64,000 nt of DNA from Cyanobacteria bacterium UBA3301. Its GTDB lineage: Bacteria; Cyanobacteriota; Vampirovibrionia; Gastranaerophilales; Gastranaerophilaceae. The position numbers and the translations under genes were made by a program. Positions 25,209 to 34,146 of the stretch are shown here, one piece after another (positions within the stretch are counted from its first letter, which is position 1; each line of letters starts with the position of its first letter). The stretch spans positions 146,518 through 210,517 of the forward strand of contig DESZ01000025.1 of NCBI GenBank assembly GCA_002361485.1, given 5' to 3'. The notes beneath the pieces are model-generated. The model made no database searches, was not told the DNA's origin, and was given only the letters and a program-made list of their open reading frames with translations.

Positions 25209-25243
25209 AAAAAATACCTTGCATAATTGCAAGGTATTTTTTT
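25209..25243. terminator. Bidirectional Rho-independent terminator
   Basis: AAATACCTTGC, loop ATAATT, GCAAGGTATTT with flanking A- and T-runs separates the converging TPR gene and fabI. Confidence 0.88.
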
Positions 25244-25257
25244 GAATAATTTTCAAA

Positions 25258-26067
25258 TTAAATTTCAAGATTGTCTGATAAAATATCCATCTCTTGAGCT
25301 GAGGCATAAGCACTGTGGCATCCGCAATCAGCATAAATAACTTCTCCTGTCATACCTGATGATAAATCAGAAGCTAGGAATAAACCTGCCTTACCGACAT
25401 CTTCAAGTGCAACGTTTTTATTTAACGGAGAACGTGCAACTGCTGCTTTTAACATTTTTGAAAAACCGCCGATACCCATTGCTGCTAAAGTTTTAACAGG
25501 TCCTGCCGATAAGCAGTTTACTCTGACACCTTTAGCACCTAAATCAACGGCTAAAAATCTCATTGAAGATTCTAATGCGGCTTTTGCAACACCCATTACA
25601 TTGTAGCCCGGAACAGATAAGATAGAACCCAAATATGTCATGGCAAATATTGAACCGCCTTCATTCATAATCGGTTCAGCATATTTGCAAACCGTAACCA
25701 ATGAATAAGCACTAATGCCTAATGCTAAATCCCAGCCTGCTTTTGAGGTATCAATAAATCTGCCTGTTAAATCTTCTTTGTTTGCAAAAGCAACGGCGTG
25801 AATAACGAAATCCAATTTGCCGTAAACTTTTTCGCATTCGTCAAAAACTTTTTTAACATCTTCTTCTTTAGTAACATCGCATTCCATAATAATTTTAGCG
25901 CCAAAATCTTCCGCTATCGGGCGAACACGTTTTTCCATAGCTTCATTAGCATAAGTAAAAGCTATTTCACCACCTGCGTCATGTATCTGTTTTGCAATAC
26001 CGTATGCAATACCGTGAGTATTAGATACCCCAAAAATTAAACCTTTTTTACCTTTCATTAAATCCAT
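25258..26067 (-). CDS. fabI: Enoyl-[acyl-carrier-protein] reductase (NADH)
   Basis: The 269-residue product is an atypical SDR of the FabI group. It has the N-terminal GVSNTHGIAYGIAKQI cofactor loop, SIFAMTYLGS, and catalytic Tyr and Lys in PGYNVMGVAKAALE (Y-x6-K), then the C-terminal ADCGCHSAYA. It performs the last reduction in type II fatty acid elongation. TTAGGGAGA precedes the ATG. It is a single gene with its own terminator and no other fab genes nearby. Confidence 0.94.
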   Translation of the reverse strand: MDLMKGKKGLIFGVSNTHGIAYGIAKQIHDAGGEIAFTYANEAMEKRVRPIAEDFGAKIIMECDVTKEEDVKKVFDECEKVYGKLDFVIHAVAFANKEDLTGRFIDTSKAGWDLALGISAYSLVTVCKYAEPIMNEGGSIFAMTYLGSILSVPGYNVMGVAKAALESSMRFLAVDLGAKGVRVNCLSAGPVKTLAAMGIGGFSKMLKAAVARSPLNKNVALEDVGKAGLFLASDLSSGMTGEVIYADCGCHSAYASAQEMDILSDNLEI

Positions 26068-26172
26068 TTTTATTTCTCCCTAATATCTTCTTACCGACTT
26101 AATATACCAAAAACAAAATTTTAAATCAAATTTGCAAATTATATAGTATAATTGTTAAAAAAAGGGGTATTT

Positions 26173-26886
26173 ATGCAAACAAAAGGAATAATTTCTTATT
26201 CTTGGGAAAAAGGTTTAGGTCAAGATTTGTATGCATTGTTGAGAAATAAATATGAATTAATAGAACAACAACGCAAAGCAGGAGAATTAGTTTTGCCTGT
26301 CGAGGGTGAAAACAGCGGAATATACAATGCATTAAATTCTGTTGATTTTGATGATGTAAAAGTTCTTATTATCGGTCAGGATCCGTATCCAAATATTGAA
26401 GATGCGCATGGACTTGCATTTTCTAAAAAATCGGGTAAATGTCCTGCAAGTTTAAAAAATATTTTTGCAAAAATAAAGGAGGAAACAGGCATTGAAAATA
26501 CAAATGCCAATCTTACCCATTGGGCGCAGCAGGGTGTTTTATTATTAAACAGGGCTTTAACATTTACCAAAACAGAAAGTCTTGCTAAACGTACAAAATT
26601 TTGGGCGCCTGTTGTGGATGGGATTATCGAAAAATTGTTAAATCGTAATACTCCGCTTGTTGTTATTTTATGGGGAAATCAAGCAAATGAAATTGAACAG
26701 TTTTGCAATACGAAAGATAATATTTTAATTCTCCGCTCTTCTCACCCGTCTAATATGGGTAATGCAAAAAATACTCCCATAATGGATGGTAAAATCCCCG
26801 CATTTACTCAGGCAAAACTGTTTGGCAGATGTAACGAATTTTTAAAACAGAACGGGCTAAAACAAATAGATTGGTCAACTGATTAA
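26173..26886 (+). CDS. ung: Uracil-DNA glycosylase, family 1
   Basis: The 237-residue product starts at the ATG at 26173, 7 bp after AGGGG; an earlier in-frame start at 26152 lacks a site. It contains the water-activating Asp motif as IGQDPYPN, CPASLKNIF, ILWGNQAN and the minor-groove loop RSSHPSNMG. It removes uracil from DNA in base excision repair. The usual family 1 motif is GQDPYH, and here Pro replaces His. Other residues are intact, so activity is expected. Confidence 0.93.
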   Translation: MQTKGIISYSWEKGLGQDLYALLRNKYELIEQQRKAGELVLPVEGENSGIYNALNSVDFDDVKVLIIGQDPYPNIEDAHGLAFSKKSGKCPASLKNIFAKIKEETGIENTNANLTHWAQQGVLLLNRALTFTKTESLAKRTKFWAPVVDGIIEKLLNRNTPLVVILWGNQANEIEQFCNTKDNILILRSSHPSNMGNAKNTPIMDGKIPAFTQAKLFGRCNEFLKQNGLKQIDWSTD

Positions 26887-26937
26887 AATGCGCAAAAATT
26901 ATTTTTTTTCGTTTTAATGATAATCAAGGAGAAAAAT

Positions 26938-27129
26938 ATGAAAATAACAAAACTTTTACCTCGTTGTATTGTCGGATATTCAAAGCATACCCCTCAGCGC
27001 GGTCAATACAAAGAATTATATTTTAATAACAGAAAACCTATGTTTCAAAATGATAATCAAGAAGATTTAAACTTGGTTCAAAAAATTAAACTCGGGTTGG
27101 AGCGCATAAAAAAACATTTTACAAAATAA
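26938..27129 (+). CDS. Small basic hypothetical protein
   Basis: The product has 63 residues from the ATG at 26938, preceded by AAGGAG at 7 bp; a longer reading from 26917 is less likely. It is basic, with a polar N-terminus (KITKLLPRCIVGYSK), a middle YFNNRKPMFQND and an amphipathic C-terminal helix (LVQKIKLGLERIKKHF). There are no membrane segments. I cannot assign a function. It converges with engB with a 10-bp gap. Confidence 0.6.
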   Translation: MKITKLLPRCIVGYSKHTPQRGQYKELYFNNRKPMFQNDNQEDLNLVQKIKLGLERIKKHFTK

Positions 27130-27139
27130 ATTAATGCGG

Positions 27140-27703
27140 TTATTCTATTTCCGATAGAAATTTTAATATAGGTTCATTATATTTAAAACTTTCGGCGCTA
27201 AACGGAAAAACTTCACCGCCAAATTCGCGTTTAACATAATTTACTGCTTGAATAATTTTGTTGTGTGAAGAAATTTTATCGACTTTAGTTACAATGGTTA
27301 TTATCGGTAAATCATGTGCAATTACCCATTCGCGCATTTGATAGTCATTTTTTTGAATTTCGTGGCGCGAATCAATAAATTGAACCAAGCATTTAATTTG
27401 TTCACGGTTTAGCAGGTATTCTTCCAAATTTTTCTGCCATTGGTTTTGGGTTTGTGCGGAGATTTTAGCGTACCCATAACCGGGTAAATCAGCTATCATA
27501 AACTTATCACTAAAATTAAAATAATTTATTAAACGCGTTTTCCCCGGGGTATTTGAGGTTTTTGCAAGCTTTTTTTGATTGGCAAGAGTGTTTATAAAAG
27601 AGGATTTCCCGACATTTGAACGACCCAGCAGCGGTATCTCAGGAAGATTTGATGCCGGACATTGGGAAAATTTTTCTGCACTTATAACAAATTTTGCCTG
27701 CAT
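27140..27703 (-). CDS. engB: Ribosome biogenesis GTPase YsxC/EngB
   Basis: The 187-residue product is a TRAFAC GTPase with G1 GRSNVGKSSF, G3 DLPGYG and G4 TKVDK, plus the EngB-typical TPGKTRLINYF. It assists 50S subunit assembly. Its ATG overlaps the stop codon of the upstream 83-residue gene by one base (TAATG), so the two are coupled. Confidence 0.95.
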   Translation of the reverse strand: MQAKFVISAEKFSQCPASNLPEIPLLGRSNVGKSSFINTLANQKKLAKTSNTPGKTRLINYFNFSDKFMIADLPGYGYAKISAQTQNQWQKNLEEYLLNREQIKCLVQFIDSRHEIQKNDYQMREWVIAHDLPIITIVTKVDKISSHNKIIQAVNYVKREFGGEVFPFSAESFKYNEPILKFLSEIE

Positions 27704-27954
27704 TATTTATTGACCTTTTCTTTTTGTTCAAGCATTTTGCGTTTACGCATAACCATTTGGAGCAGATTGTACATCTTTCCGTTATTAACAAGTGTTAATT
27801 GTGTTTTGCGATTTACAAAATCTATATGAAATGACGGCTCTTGGCCAAATATATTTCCTTCTATATTAACAATCTGGAATAAGCCTTCTTTTAATATACT
27901 TAAAGGCTCTTTTAAAAAAGTTTCAAATGTTTTTCTGATATCAAATTTTTTCAT
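27703..27954 (-). CDS. Small hypothetical protein coupled to engB
   Basis: The 83-residue product starts MKKFDIRKTFETFLKEPLSILKEG and ends in a basic tail (MVMRKRKMLEQKEKVNK). It has no signal peptide or membrane segment and no recognised family. The one-base overlap with engB suggests co-translation. No clear Shine-Dalgarno is present; TATAAT lies 16 bp before the ATG, so the 5' UTR would be very short. Confidence 0.65.
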   Translation of the reverse strand: MKKFDIRKTFETFLKEPLSILKEGLFQIVNIEGNIFGQEPSFHIDFVNRKTQLTLVNNGKMYNLLQMVMRKRKMLEQKEKVNK

Positions 27955-28000
27955 ATGATTAGAGATTAATATTATATTATTGTTATTATATATGCAAGAA

Positions 28001-28042
28001 AAAAGTTTGCAATAATATAATATCGCAAACTTTTTCTTTTTT
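28001..28042. terminator. Bidirectional Rho-independent terminator
   Basis: AAAAGTTTGC, an AT-rich loop and GCAAACTTTTT lie just after the large TPR gene (minus strand) and upstream of the small gene of the engB pair. Confidence 0.75.
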
Positions 28043-28058
28043 GAATATATATTTTAAG

Positions 28059-29861
28059 CTACATTTGTTGAGAGAATACTTGAATTCTTTGTTCAACAGC
28101 TGCCTTATCAGAAGCGTTAGGTGCAAGTGATAAATATTGTTTATAGTATTTAACAGCGCCTTCATAGTTTCTTTCAGCTTCATAAGCTTGAGCTTTCAAC
28201 TTAGCAATTGACGGAGCATTGTGGTAGAAGTCGATTGCTCTGTTACAATATTCGATTGTTGAAGCATAATTGCCTTCCTTGTATTGTCTTAAAGCAATTT
28301 CGAAGAATTCGTTAGACTTCATTTCGCACAAATCGATATAATGTAAACCGTTGAATGCAATCCTGTTATCAGGATCAGCCATCAAGACTTTTTGAAGAGC
28401 TTTTCTTGCAGTTCTGAATTGTTTATGCTGTACAAGAATTTCTGATAAATATAATTCATCATCAATACTGTTAGCAAAGTTTATAGCATTTTCAAATGTA
28501 TAAACCGCATCAGCTTCACGACCTAAAGATAAATAAGCTTCACCTTTAATAACAGTATCCATCAAGCTGTCTGAAGCTGATTGAATAATGTAGTTCAAAT
28601 TGTCTTCTGTCAATTCAGGCTGGTGAATCAATTTAGCCAATTTGATTTTTGCCAAATGAAGTTTCAAATCATTAGGAGTTCTTTGAACTGCTTCATTTAC
28701 ATAGTCATAAGCCAAATATACGTCTTTGTTTGTTGTATAATCACGGCTGTCTGCAGTATCTTTAGCCATTTCATAGTATGTATTAGCCAAACCGATAATT
28801 GCATCATTGTTATATGTACCGTCCCCTAACAATCTTGAATAGAATTCAAGAGCTTGTTGGTATTTTTTAGTTTCTAATGACATATTAGCAACTCTTAAGA
28901 TACCTTCTTTAAAGTTAGGGTTCAAAATAATAGCTGTTTTTAATTCTTCCATTGCGAATTCGTGATCTGCACGGCGTTCGTAAACACCTGCAAGGTTAAC
29001 GTAAGGTCTGAAGTTTTCAGGTTTTACATATTTTGATTTCTTGAAAGAATTGATAGCAGCAGCTTGGTTACCTTGTTTCAAATATAATTCACCCTGCAAG
29101 TTCCATCCCGGAGATGATTGAGGGTTGATATGCAGTGAGTGGTTTAACCAAGTTAATGCTTTTGTATAATCACCGCGTCTTGCTTCAACTTGACCCATAT
29201 GGTACATTGAAGTTGCGTTATGTGAGTTGCATTTGATTGATTGAAGGTAATATTTTTCTGCTTGATCTAAATCACCGTCAATCATTGCTACGTTACCTAA
29301 ATTATCATAAGCCGGAGCAAATTCCGGATTAATTTTTATTGCAGTTTTGAATAAATCTTGAGCATCTTTTTTGTTACCAAGTTTTAATGTAGCAACACCC
29401 ATAGCGTTGTATGCTTGGTAATATGTGCTGTCTAAATCAACCGCTTTAACAAATTCTTGGATTGCAGCATTTGAAAGGTTTGTAATGTTTTTGATGTATT
29501 CAACGTCAGAAGATGTTTCACGCATCAAATAAACAAGACCTTGTGCATAGTGCAATTGAGGATTGTTCGGGTACTTCTTCAATAATAAGTTGAGTTCAGA
29601 TTGAGCCGGTGCTAATTTCCATTGTTTAGCAAAAGACATCAACTGAAGCGCTTTAGCTTCCAAATCATTAGGATTTTTTGTTAAAATCTCTTTCAATTTG
29701 GCATCAGCATCTTCATAATTGGTGTATTCAATCATTCTGCTTATGTCAACATAGTTCTTTGAGATTTGTGCTTTAATAGGTTGAGCTGCAAACGATTGAG
29801 GCGCAAAAAGAACACAAGATGTCAAAATCATTGAAGTTACTAATAATTTTTTACAATTCAT
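28059..29861 (-). CDS. Large exported TPR protein
   Basis: The 600-residue product has a signal peptide (KKLLVTSMILTSCVLFAPQSFAAQ; cleavage after FAA). More than ten TPR units span nearly the whole mature chain, for example YYQAYNAMGVATLKLGNKKDA, PAYDNLGNVAMIDGDLDQAEKY and SMYHMGQVEARRGDYTKAL. It is probably a periplasmic or surface scaffold. TPR proteins of this size often assist secretion, polysaccharide export or envelope assembly, but nothing nearby points to one of these. TTAGGAG precedes the ATG. It is a single-gene transcript. Confidence 0.9.
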   Translation of the reverse strand: MNCKKLLVTSMILTSCVLFAPQSFAAQPIKAQISKNYVDISRMIEYTNYEDADAKLKEILTKNPNDLEAKALQLMSFAKQWKLAPAQSELNLLLKKYPNNPQLHYAQGLVYLMRETSSDVEYIKNITNLSNAAIQEFVKAVDLDSTYYQAYNAMGVATLKLGNKKDAQDLFKTAIKINPEFAPAYDNLGNVAMIDGDLDQAEKYYLQSIKCNSHNATSMYHMGQVEARRGDYTKALTWLNHSLHINPQSSPGWNLQGELYLKQGNQAAAINSFKKSKYVKPENFRPYVNLAGVYERRADHEFAMEELKTAIILNPNFKEGILRVANMSLETKKYQQALEFYSRLLGDGTYNNDAIIGLANTYYEMAKDTADSRDYTTNKDVYLAYDYVNEAVQRTPNDLKLHLAKIKLAKLIHQPELTEDNLNYIIQSASDSLMDTVIKGEAYLSLGREADAVYTFENAINFANSIDDELYLSEILVQHKQFRTARKALQKVLMADPDNRIAFNGLHYIDLCEMKSNEFFEIALRQYKEGNYASTIEYCNRAIDFYHNAPSIAKLKAQAYEAERNYEGAVKYYKQYLSLAPNASDKAAVEQRIQVFSQQM

Positions 29862-29951
29862 TGTTTTCTCCTAACCTTCTAGCTTAATATATTCTAAATC
29901 TTATAAAAGTATTGTATAATAGTTATGTCAAAAATGCAATAGAGTATAAAT

Positions 29952-30866
29952 ATGGGATTAAATAAAAATTCAAAGCGCGATTTGGAAGATTTCAGGGGCT
30001 ATATTTTGGTAGAAAAAAACTTCTCTGAGCATACGGCAAAAGCCTATTGCTCAGACGTTTTGGAGTATATAATATGGTTGGATGAAATTGATTGTGCAGA
30101 GGCTGATTTTGCAAAAATTCGTGAATATTTACACTTTATGCAAAAATATAATTACAAAAAAACTACGGTAGCCCGAAAGATAGCAAGCATAAGGACTTTC
30201 TACAAATTTTTATTTCGCGAGAAAAAAATTGAGTCAAATCCTGCTGAAAATATAATTTCCCCCAAACGACCGAAATCGTTGCCAAAATTCCTCTCAAAGG
30301 AGGAGGTCGAGGATATACTCAATAATATAAACATAAGTACTCCTGCAGGATATCGCAATCGTGCAATTCTTGAATTGCTATGGGCAAGCGGAATGCGTGT
30401 TTCAGAATTAAGCGGATTAAATTTTGGCAATTTAAACTTAGAAAATAATGAAATTACTGTCTTTGGTAAAGGCGCAAAGGAAAGAATAATTTTGATAACG
30501 GACAGAGCTAAGGGCTATTTGGAAAAATATATTGAACTTGCTCGTCCGCTGATAGCAAAAGGTTATACCCTTGAACCAATAAGTGATACAACACCGGTTT
30601 TTATAAATAAGACAGGTTATAGACTTCAAACCCGAATGATAAGAAATGTAATAAACGAAATTGTTGAAAAAATTCAACTTCCGAAAAAGGTTACGCCGCA
30701 TATGTTTCGGCATAGTTTTGCAACGCATTTAATTGAAAACGGGGCGGATTTGAGGGTTGTGCAGGAGCTTTTGGGGCACGCAAGTATTTCTAATACACAA
30801 ATTTACACCCACGTTTCTATGCAGCATATGAAGGAAGTGTATGAAGAAGCGCATCCGCGTGCATAA
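29952..30866 (+). CDS. Tyrosine recombinase XerC/XerD-like
   Basis: The 304-residue product has an N-terminal SAM-like core-binding domain (YILVEKNFSEHTAKAYCSDV) and a catalytic domain with Arg in SGMRVSEL, Lys in VFGKGAKER, HxxR in HMFRHSFATHL, and His and the nucleophile Tyr in LGHASISNTQIYTHV. Length and motifs match the chromosome dimer resolution recombinases. The cyanobacterial lineage often has a single Xer, so I leave the symbol empty. It is not next to a mobile element; the repeats near tRNA-Leu are 28 kb away. Confidence 0.9.
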   Translation: MGLNKNSKRDLEDFRGYILVEKNFSEHTAKAYCSDVLEYIIWLDEIDCAEADFAKIREYLHFMQKYNYKKTTVARKIASIRTFYKFLFREKKIESNPAENIISPKRPKSLPKFLSKEEVEDILNNINISTPAGYRNRAILELLWASGMRVSELSGLNFGNLNLENNEITVFGKGAKERIILITDRAKGYLEKYIELARPLIAKGYTLEPISDTTPVFINKTGYRLQTRMIRNVINEIVEKIQLPKKVTPHMFRHSFATHLIENGADLRVVQELLGHASISNTQIYTHVSMQHMKEVYEEAHPRA

Positions 30867-30874
30867 TTTCTGAA

Positions 30875-31183
30875 TTATACTTTTAAATAATTCATCAATC
30901 GGTTCAATAATTGGTCTTTTTTATGAAATCCTGCGAATTCGGTTATTTTTTCGCCGTCTTTTAGCAGAACAAAAGTAGGATAACCGTCAATTTGGTATTT
31001 TTCAGCAATCTCAGGACTTTCTTCCGCATCAACAATTCCGATTTTCATATCGGAATCTTCAAGTTCCTGGAGTTCTATTCTCTGTTTTGTACAGTATGAA
31101 CACCAGGTAGTATAGAACTCGACGAGTTTTAATCCGTGTTTGGTTTCTTGTTCAAAATTTTCGTTATTTAGTTCAATAATCAT
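30875..31183 (-). CDS. Thioredoxin-family protein
   Basis: The 102-residue product starts at the ATG at 31181-31183, with AAAGGAG 7 bp upstream. It has a thioredoxin fold with active site TTWCSYCTKQR and cis-proline in IDGYPTFVLL. It is cytoplasmic, since no leader is present. CSYC in place of CGPC suggests a specialised thiol reductase. It converges with the xer gene (8 bp between stops). Confidence 0.88.
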   Translation of the reverse strand: MIIELNNENFEQETKHGLKLVEFYTTWCSYCTKQRIELQELEDSDMKIGIVDAEESPEIAEKYQIDGYPTFVLLKDGEKITEFAGFHKKDQLLNRLMNYLKV

Positions 31184-31304
31184 ATAAAAACTCCTTTTAT
31201 TGAAAGGATATAATAATAAAATGTTAATTGCATTATACAATTATATAGTTGATTTGTATAAATAAAATTTAATATAACTTTACATTTTTATTGAAAACTA
31301 ATCT

Positions 31305-31408
31305 ACAAAAAAAAATTAATTGAAGATAAGAAGATAGGATGATATGTAGGTAGATCAAATAAAGTATACGGCTTATCTTCTTACCATCATATCTTCTTAT
31401 CCTCATAT
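31305..31408 (-). terminator. Large inverted repeat with T-run downstream of GH13-like gene
   Basis: On the minus strand GATAAGAAGATATGATG (near 31390) can pair with CATCCTATCTTCTTATC (31322-31345), followed by AATTAA and nine Ts. A further direct copy of the arm (GTAAGAAGATAAG) lies between. It could be a long-stem terminator or a small palindromic repeat. Confidence 0.5.
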
Positions 31409-31412
31409 ATTT

Positions 31413-33704
31413 TTATCCTCGTTGGAGTTCGTATATTTTGAATTCTCCCGGTTCTAATTTTTCAAAATGAATATTATCTGAATTTTCCAATTCTTGCGCT
31501 TTGTAATCTTTTTCATCCAATACATATTCATATTTTAAAGTGTAATCCCCGGGAATGGCAATATTTTTGTCAAAAACAGCGTATCCTTCGACTATTTCTT
31601 TATATTGTTCGCCTGTAGGTGCGGTTTTGAGAATTTTTTCCGTCGGGTATTTATAATTAGAAACAATCAAATAAGCGGTTTTCATAGGTTCTTTTGTTAT
31701 TAGCCAAGCGCAGTAACCGTCATCATCTTCAATAATGATTTGAGCTTCGCCGTTTGTAATGATATCATTATTTTTAACAAATCTGTCTATTGCATCAAAT
31801 TTTGTATAGAAATCTTCGTTATTATTACGACTCATAGCAACTTCTTCGCCTATAGTGTATTCTAAACCGCCGTTTGTGTAACTTTCGTCCCCATCTGCGT
31901 ACATAACAGGTCTTTGTGCATATTTACCGCCCGGAAGAAGTTTATATTTTGCCCATTTATATAATGCTCCCTGTTCGCCTAATTGAGCAGGATATTGGTC
32001 TATAACGTGGAATTCGCCGTCCTGATTGTTGTATGTTTTCAAAATAGAAAGCATATTACCTTTTTTGAATTTGATATTATAGTTAGTTAAATTTTGGTTA
32101 TCTTCCGTTATTTTTTCAGGAGTTTTATCAAATTGAGAGATAATATCATTTCCCCAAAGAACGTCAAATTTCATATCTTCGTGGTATTCTTTGTAGTAAT
32201 TATCCCAGAGCATATATTCTGCTAACGTTGCAAAATACGGGATTTTTTTCTTCATAGTAGAATTCAGTTTGTTCAAAACGTATCTTGGCGCTCTGTAACT
32301 GATTGGACGTCCGTTTTGCTCAGATACTTCGTCAACGACGTGATCTATATGGTCAATTCTAAACCCGTCAAAATTATAATCTTTTTGAAGAGTTTCCATA
32401 CTTTTTATAAATAAATCGATAACGTTTTCATTGTATCTGCCGTTTTCAAGGTTTACAAAATAATACGGAGTTTGGCAATCAAGGTTGGCAAGTGCTGTTA
32501 CATCATCTCCTTTGTAGTCAAAATGCTTGAATACAGGGTATCCGCCGCATTCGCTCATCCCGTCAAAAACAGGAACACCGGCAGAGCACCATGCTCCTCC
32601 GGGAGCCGGCCATAAACCTTCATTAATAAGTAATTGTATGGATTCTATGTGTTTTGTAATATCACTTTCTTCTAACGGTTTATTAAGGTTTTTAAACTCA
32701 TGAATTTTGCCGATTAAATCTTTTACTCGTTTATGTAATTTCATTTGATAAGTTTTTTCAAGCATAGAATTAGAAAGATTTTTCTTATGCTCAATCATTA
32801 TTCCTTCGAAGTTATCGTATAATTCTTGGTATGCCGGACTCAATTCTCCGCTGTTACCTTTTAATCTTTGAAGGTAAACTTCTTTTGTAATCTTTATATC
32901 ATCTGCATCGTGATCTTTTGATAAAAATTCTGCGACTTCATCGACTTTTGCTTCCAATGATTTTTGAAGTTCTGTTATATCATACCAACGAGCAACATTC
33001 GGGTTTGCGAGTACAAATTTTGAAAATCTTCCGGTTTGCGGAAGGATATCATAAATAACAGGATGACCCGCAAGCTGTGCCATTGTAATAAATGTCTGCA
33101 ATTGCTCTTTAACATCCATTCCCGTAATTTCTTGAATATGTTCGTCATTCAGCTTTGAACTTACTTCACTGCTTTTTGGGAGATATGCACAGCCAAATTC
33201 TCTGGGGTGAAACGGTATTAAATATATTGTAGTGTTATATATTCCGTTATCCAAATTCCCTGTCGGAAGAATTAATAACTGTTTTAGCCAATCAAAAAAC
33301 TTTCCTGTGTCTTGGAATTTGTTGCCGTTGCCTAAAGCGGCAAGGTTTATAAGTTTAATATTGTGTCCTTCTTTTTTGAACCAATCGGAATTTTTTTCGT
33401 GATTACGTTCAAGAACGCTTATTTGATTGTTGCGGAAAGAGAATTTCCCGTCTTTGAAAACTTTATTTTGTTTCCATTTTTCTTCTAAAGCATAAAGAAC
33501 TTCTTCGTTTGTGAGTTCATCTTGCGCTTTTTGAAAAGAATATGTCAGATATCCGTATTTTTGAATATGCAGAGATAAGTATTTTTTTCTCAATTCCGAA
33601 ATGTTATCAAACGGATAAGCTTTTTTTAAGCTTTCATAAATTTTGTTTAATTCCTTGTCCTTTGCTGAAACACTCTCTTTCTTAGCGAATAAAAAATCTA
33701 GCAT
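31413..33704 (-). CDS. GH13-like (alpha-amylase superfamily) glycosidase
   Basis: The 763-residue product has no signal peptide, so it is cytoplasmic. Region II with the nucleophile is NFDGFRIDHIDHV (about residue 446), and region III with the acid/base is TLAEYMLW (about 493). A possible region IV is GEFHVIDQYPAQ. Region I (HPVIYDILPQTGRFS, about 216) lacks the usual DxxxNH. A charged helical insertion of about 100 residues (240-350) separates regions I and II, and a C-terminal beta domain is present. It probably acts on storage glucan or oligosaccharides, but the unusual region I and IV make the reaction uncertain. TAGGGAGA precedes the ATG, and TATAAT near 33776 is likely its promoter. Confidence 0.75.
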   Translation of the reverse strand: MLDFLFAKKESVSAKDKELNKIYESLKKAYPFDNISELRKKYLSLHIQKYGYLTYSFQKAQDELTNEEVLYALEEKWKQNKVFKDGKFSFRNNQISVLERNHEKNSDWFKKEGHNIKLINLAALGNGNKFQDTGKFFDWLKQLLILPTGNLDNGIYNTTIYLIPFHPREFGCAYLPKSSEVSSKLNDEHIQEITGMDVKEQLQTFITMAQLAGHPVIYDILPQTGRFSKFVLANPNVARWYDITELQKSLEAKVDEVAEFLSKDHDADDIKITKEVYLQRLKGNSGELSPAYQELYDNFEGIMIEHKKNLSNSMLEKTYQMKLHKRVKDLIGKIHEFKNLNKPLEESDITKHIESIQLLINEGLWPAPGGAWCSAGVPVFDGMSECGGYPVFKHFDYKGDDVTALANLDCQTPYYFVNLENGRYNENVIDLFIKSMETLQKDYNFDGFRIDHIDHVVDEVSEQNGRPISYRAPRYVLNKLNSTMKKKIPYFATLAEYMLWDNYYKEYHEDMKFDVLWGNDIISQFDKTPEKITEDNQNLTNYNIKFKKGNMLSILKTYNNQDGEFHVIDQYPAQLGEQGALYKWAKYKLLPGGKYAQRPVMYADGDESYTNGGLEYTIGEEVAMSRNNNEDFYTKFDAIDRFVKNNDIITNGEAQIIIEDDDGYCAWLITKEPMKTAYLIVSNYKYPTEKILKTAPTGEQYKEIVEGYAVFDKNIAIPGDYTLKYEYVLDEKDYKAQELENSDNIHFEKLEPGEFKIYELQRG

Positions 33705-33789
33705 ATATTTCTCCCTATAAACATGTAGGCATGCGCTTTTATAACTTCGGCTACAAAAAACGCTTATGTAAAAATTATAACATAAGTAT

Positions 33790-33925
33790 AAAAAAAAGAG
33801 TCTTATAATAAGACCCTTTGGAATGTAAAACCTTTAACCATTCCTCGTAATAGTGAAGTGTGAAGTGTGTGCTTAAAGTTCGGTGTGAATCCTCTATTTA
33901 AGCATCCTCGTGTTTACATGTATAT
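33790..33925 (-). ncRNA. Candidate small RNA with its own terminator
   Basis: This 440-bp gap has no ORF. On the minus strand, ATGTAAAC (33912-33919) can pair with GTTTTACAT (33823-33831), closing a roughly 97-nt domain. Inside it, GCTTAAA (33897-33903) pairs with TTTAAGC (33871-33877) around a 19-nt loop containing CACACCGAAC. After the closing stem comes a terminator: GGGTCTT, loop ATTAT, AAGACTC and eight Ts (33790-33816). Duplicated ACGAGGA motifs occur at both ends. A separate TATAAT between this terminator and the GH13-like gene argues that it is an independent RNA rather than an mRNA leader, but attenuation cannot be excluded. Confidence 0.5.
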
Positions 33926-34146
33926 AAAGTATTTTTTGTATATAAAATTGCTATATTTCTTAAATATGTGTTAATAATTCTTAACATGCAACATATATAT
34001 AACGTGTGTAATTAATCAATGATAGTGTCGGAATTCAGAATTATTAAAATTTGTAATTTTTTTTAATATTTACTATATTATTTTCAATAAGGTGTAATAT
34101 ATGCATTATTATATGCTATAATGTAATTTTGAAAGGGGTAGAAAGT

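Noticed and set aside
29952..30866. Xer-like recombinase as integrase of a mobile element
   Set aside because: Length and motifs are those of chromosomal XerC/D, and no attachment repeats or phage genes adjoin it.
33790..33925. 5S rRNA gene
   Set aside because: CCGAAC and TTAAGC recall 5S loops, but the domain is about 20 nt too short and the remaining helices and loop E sequence are missing.
33790..33925. Known small RNAs (SRP RNA, 6S, tmRNA, RNase P)
   Set aside because: None of their signature motifs is present and the length does not fit.
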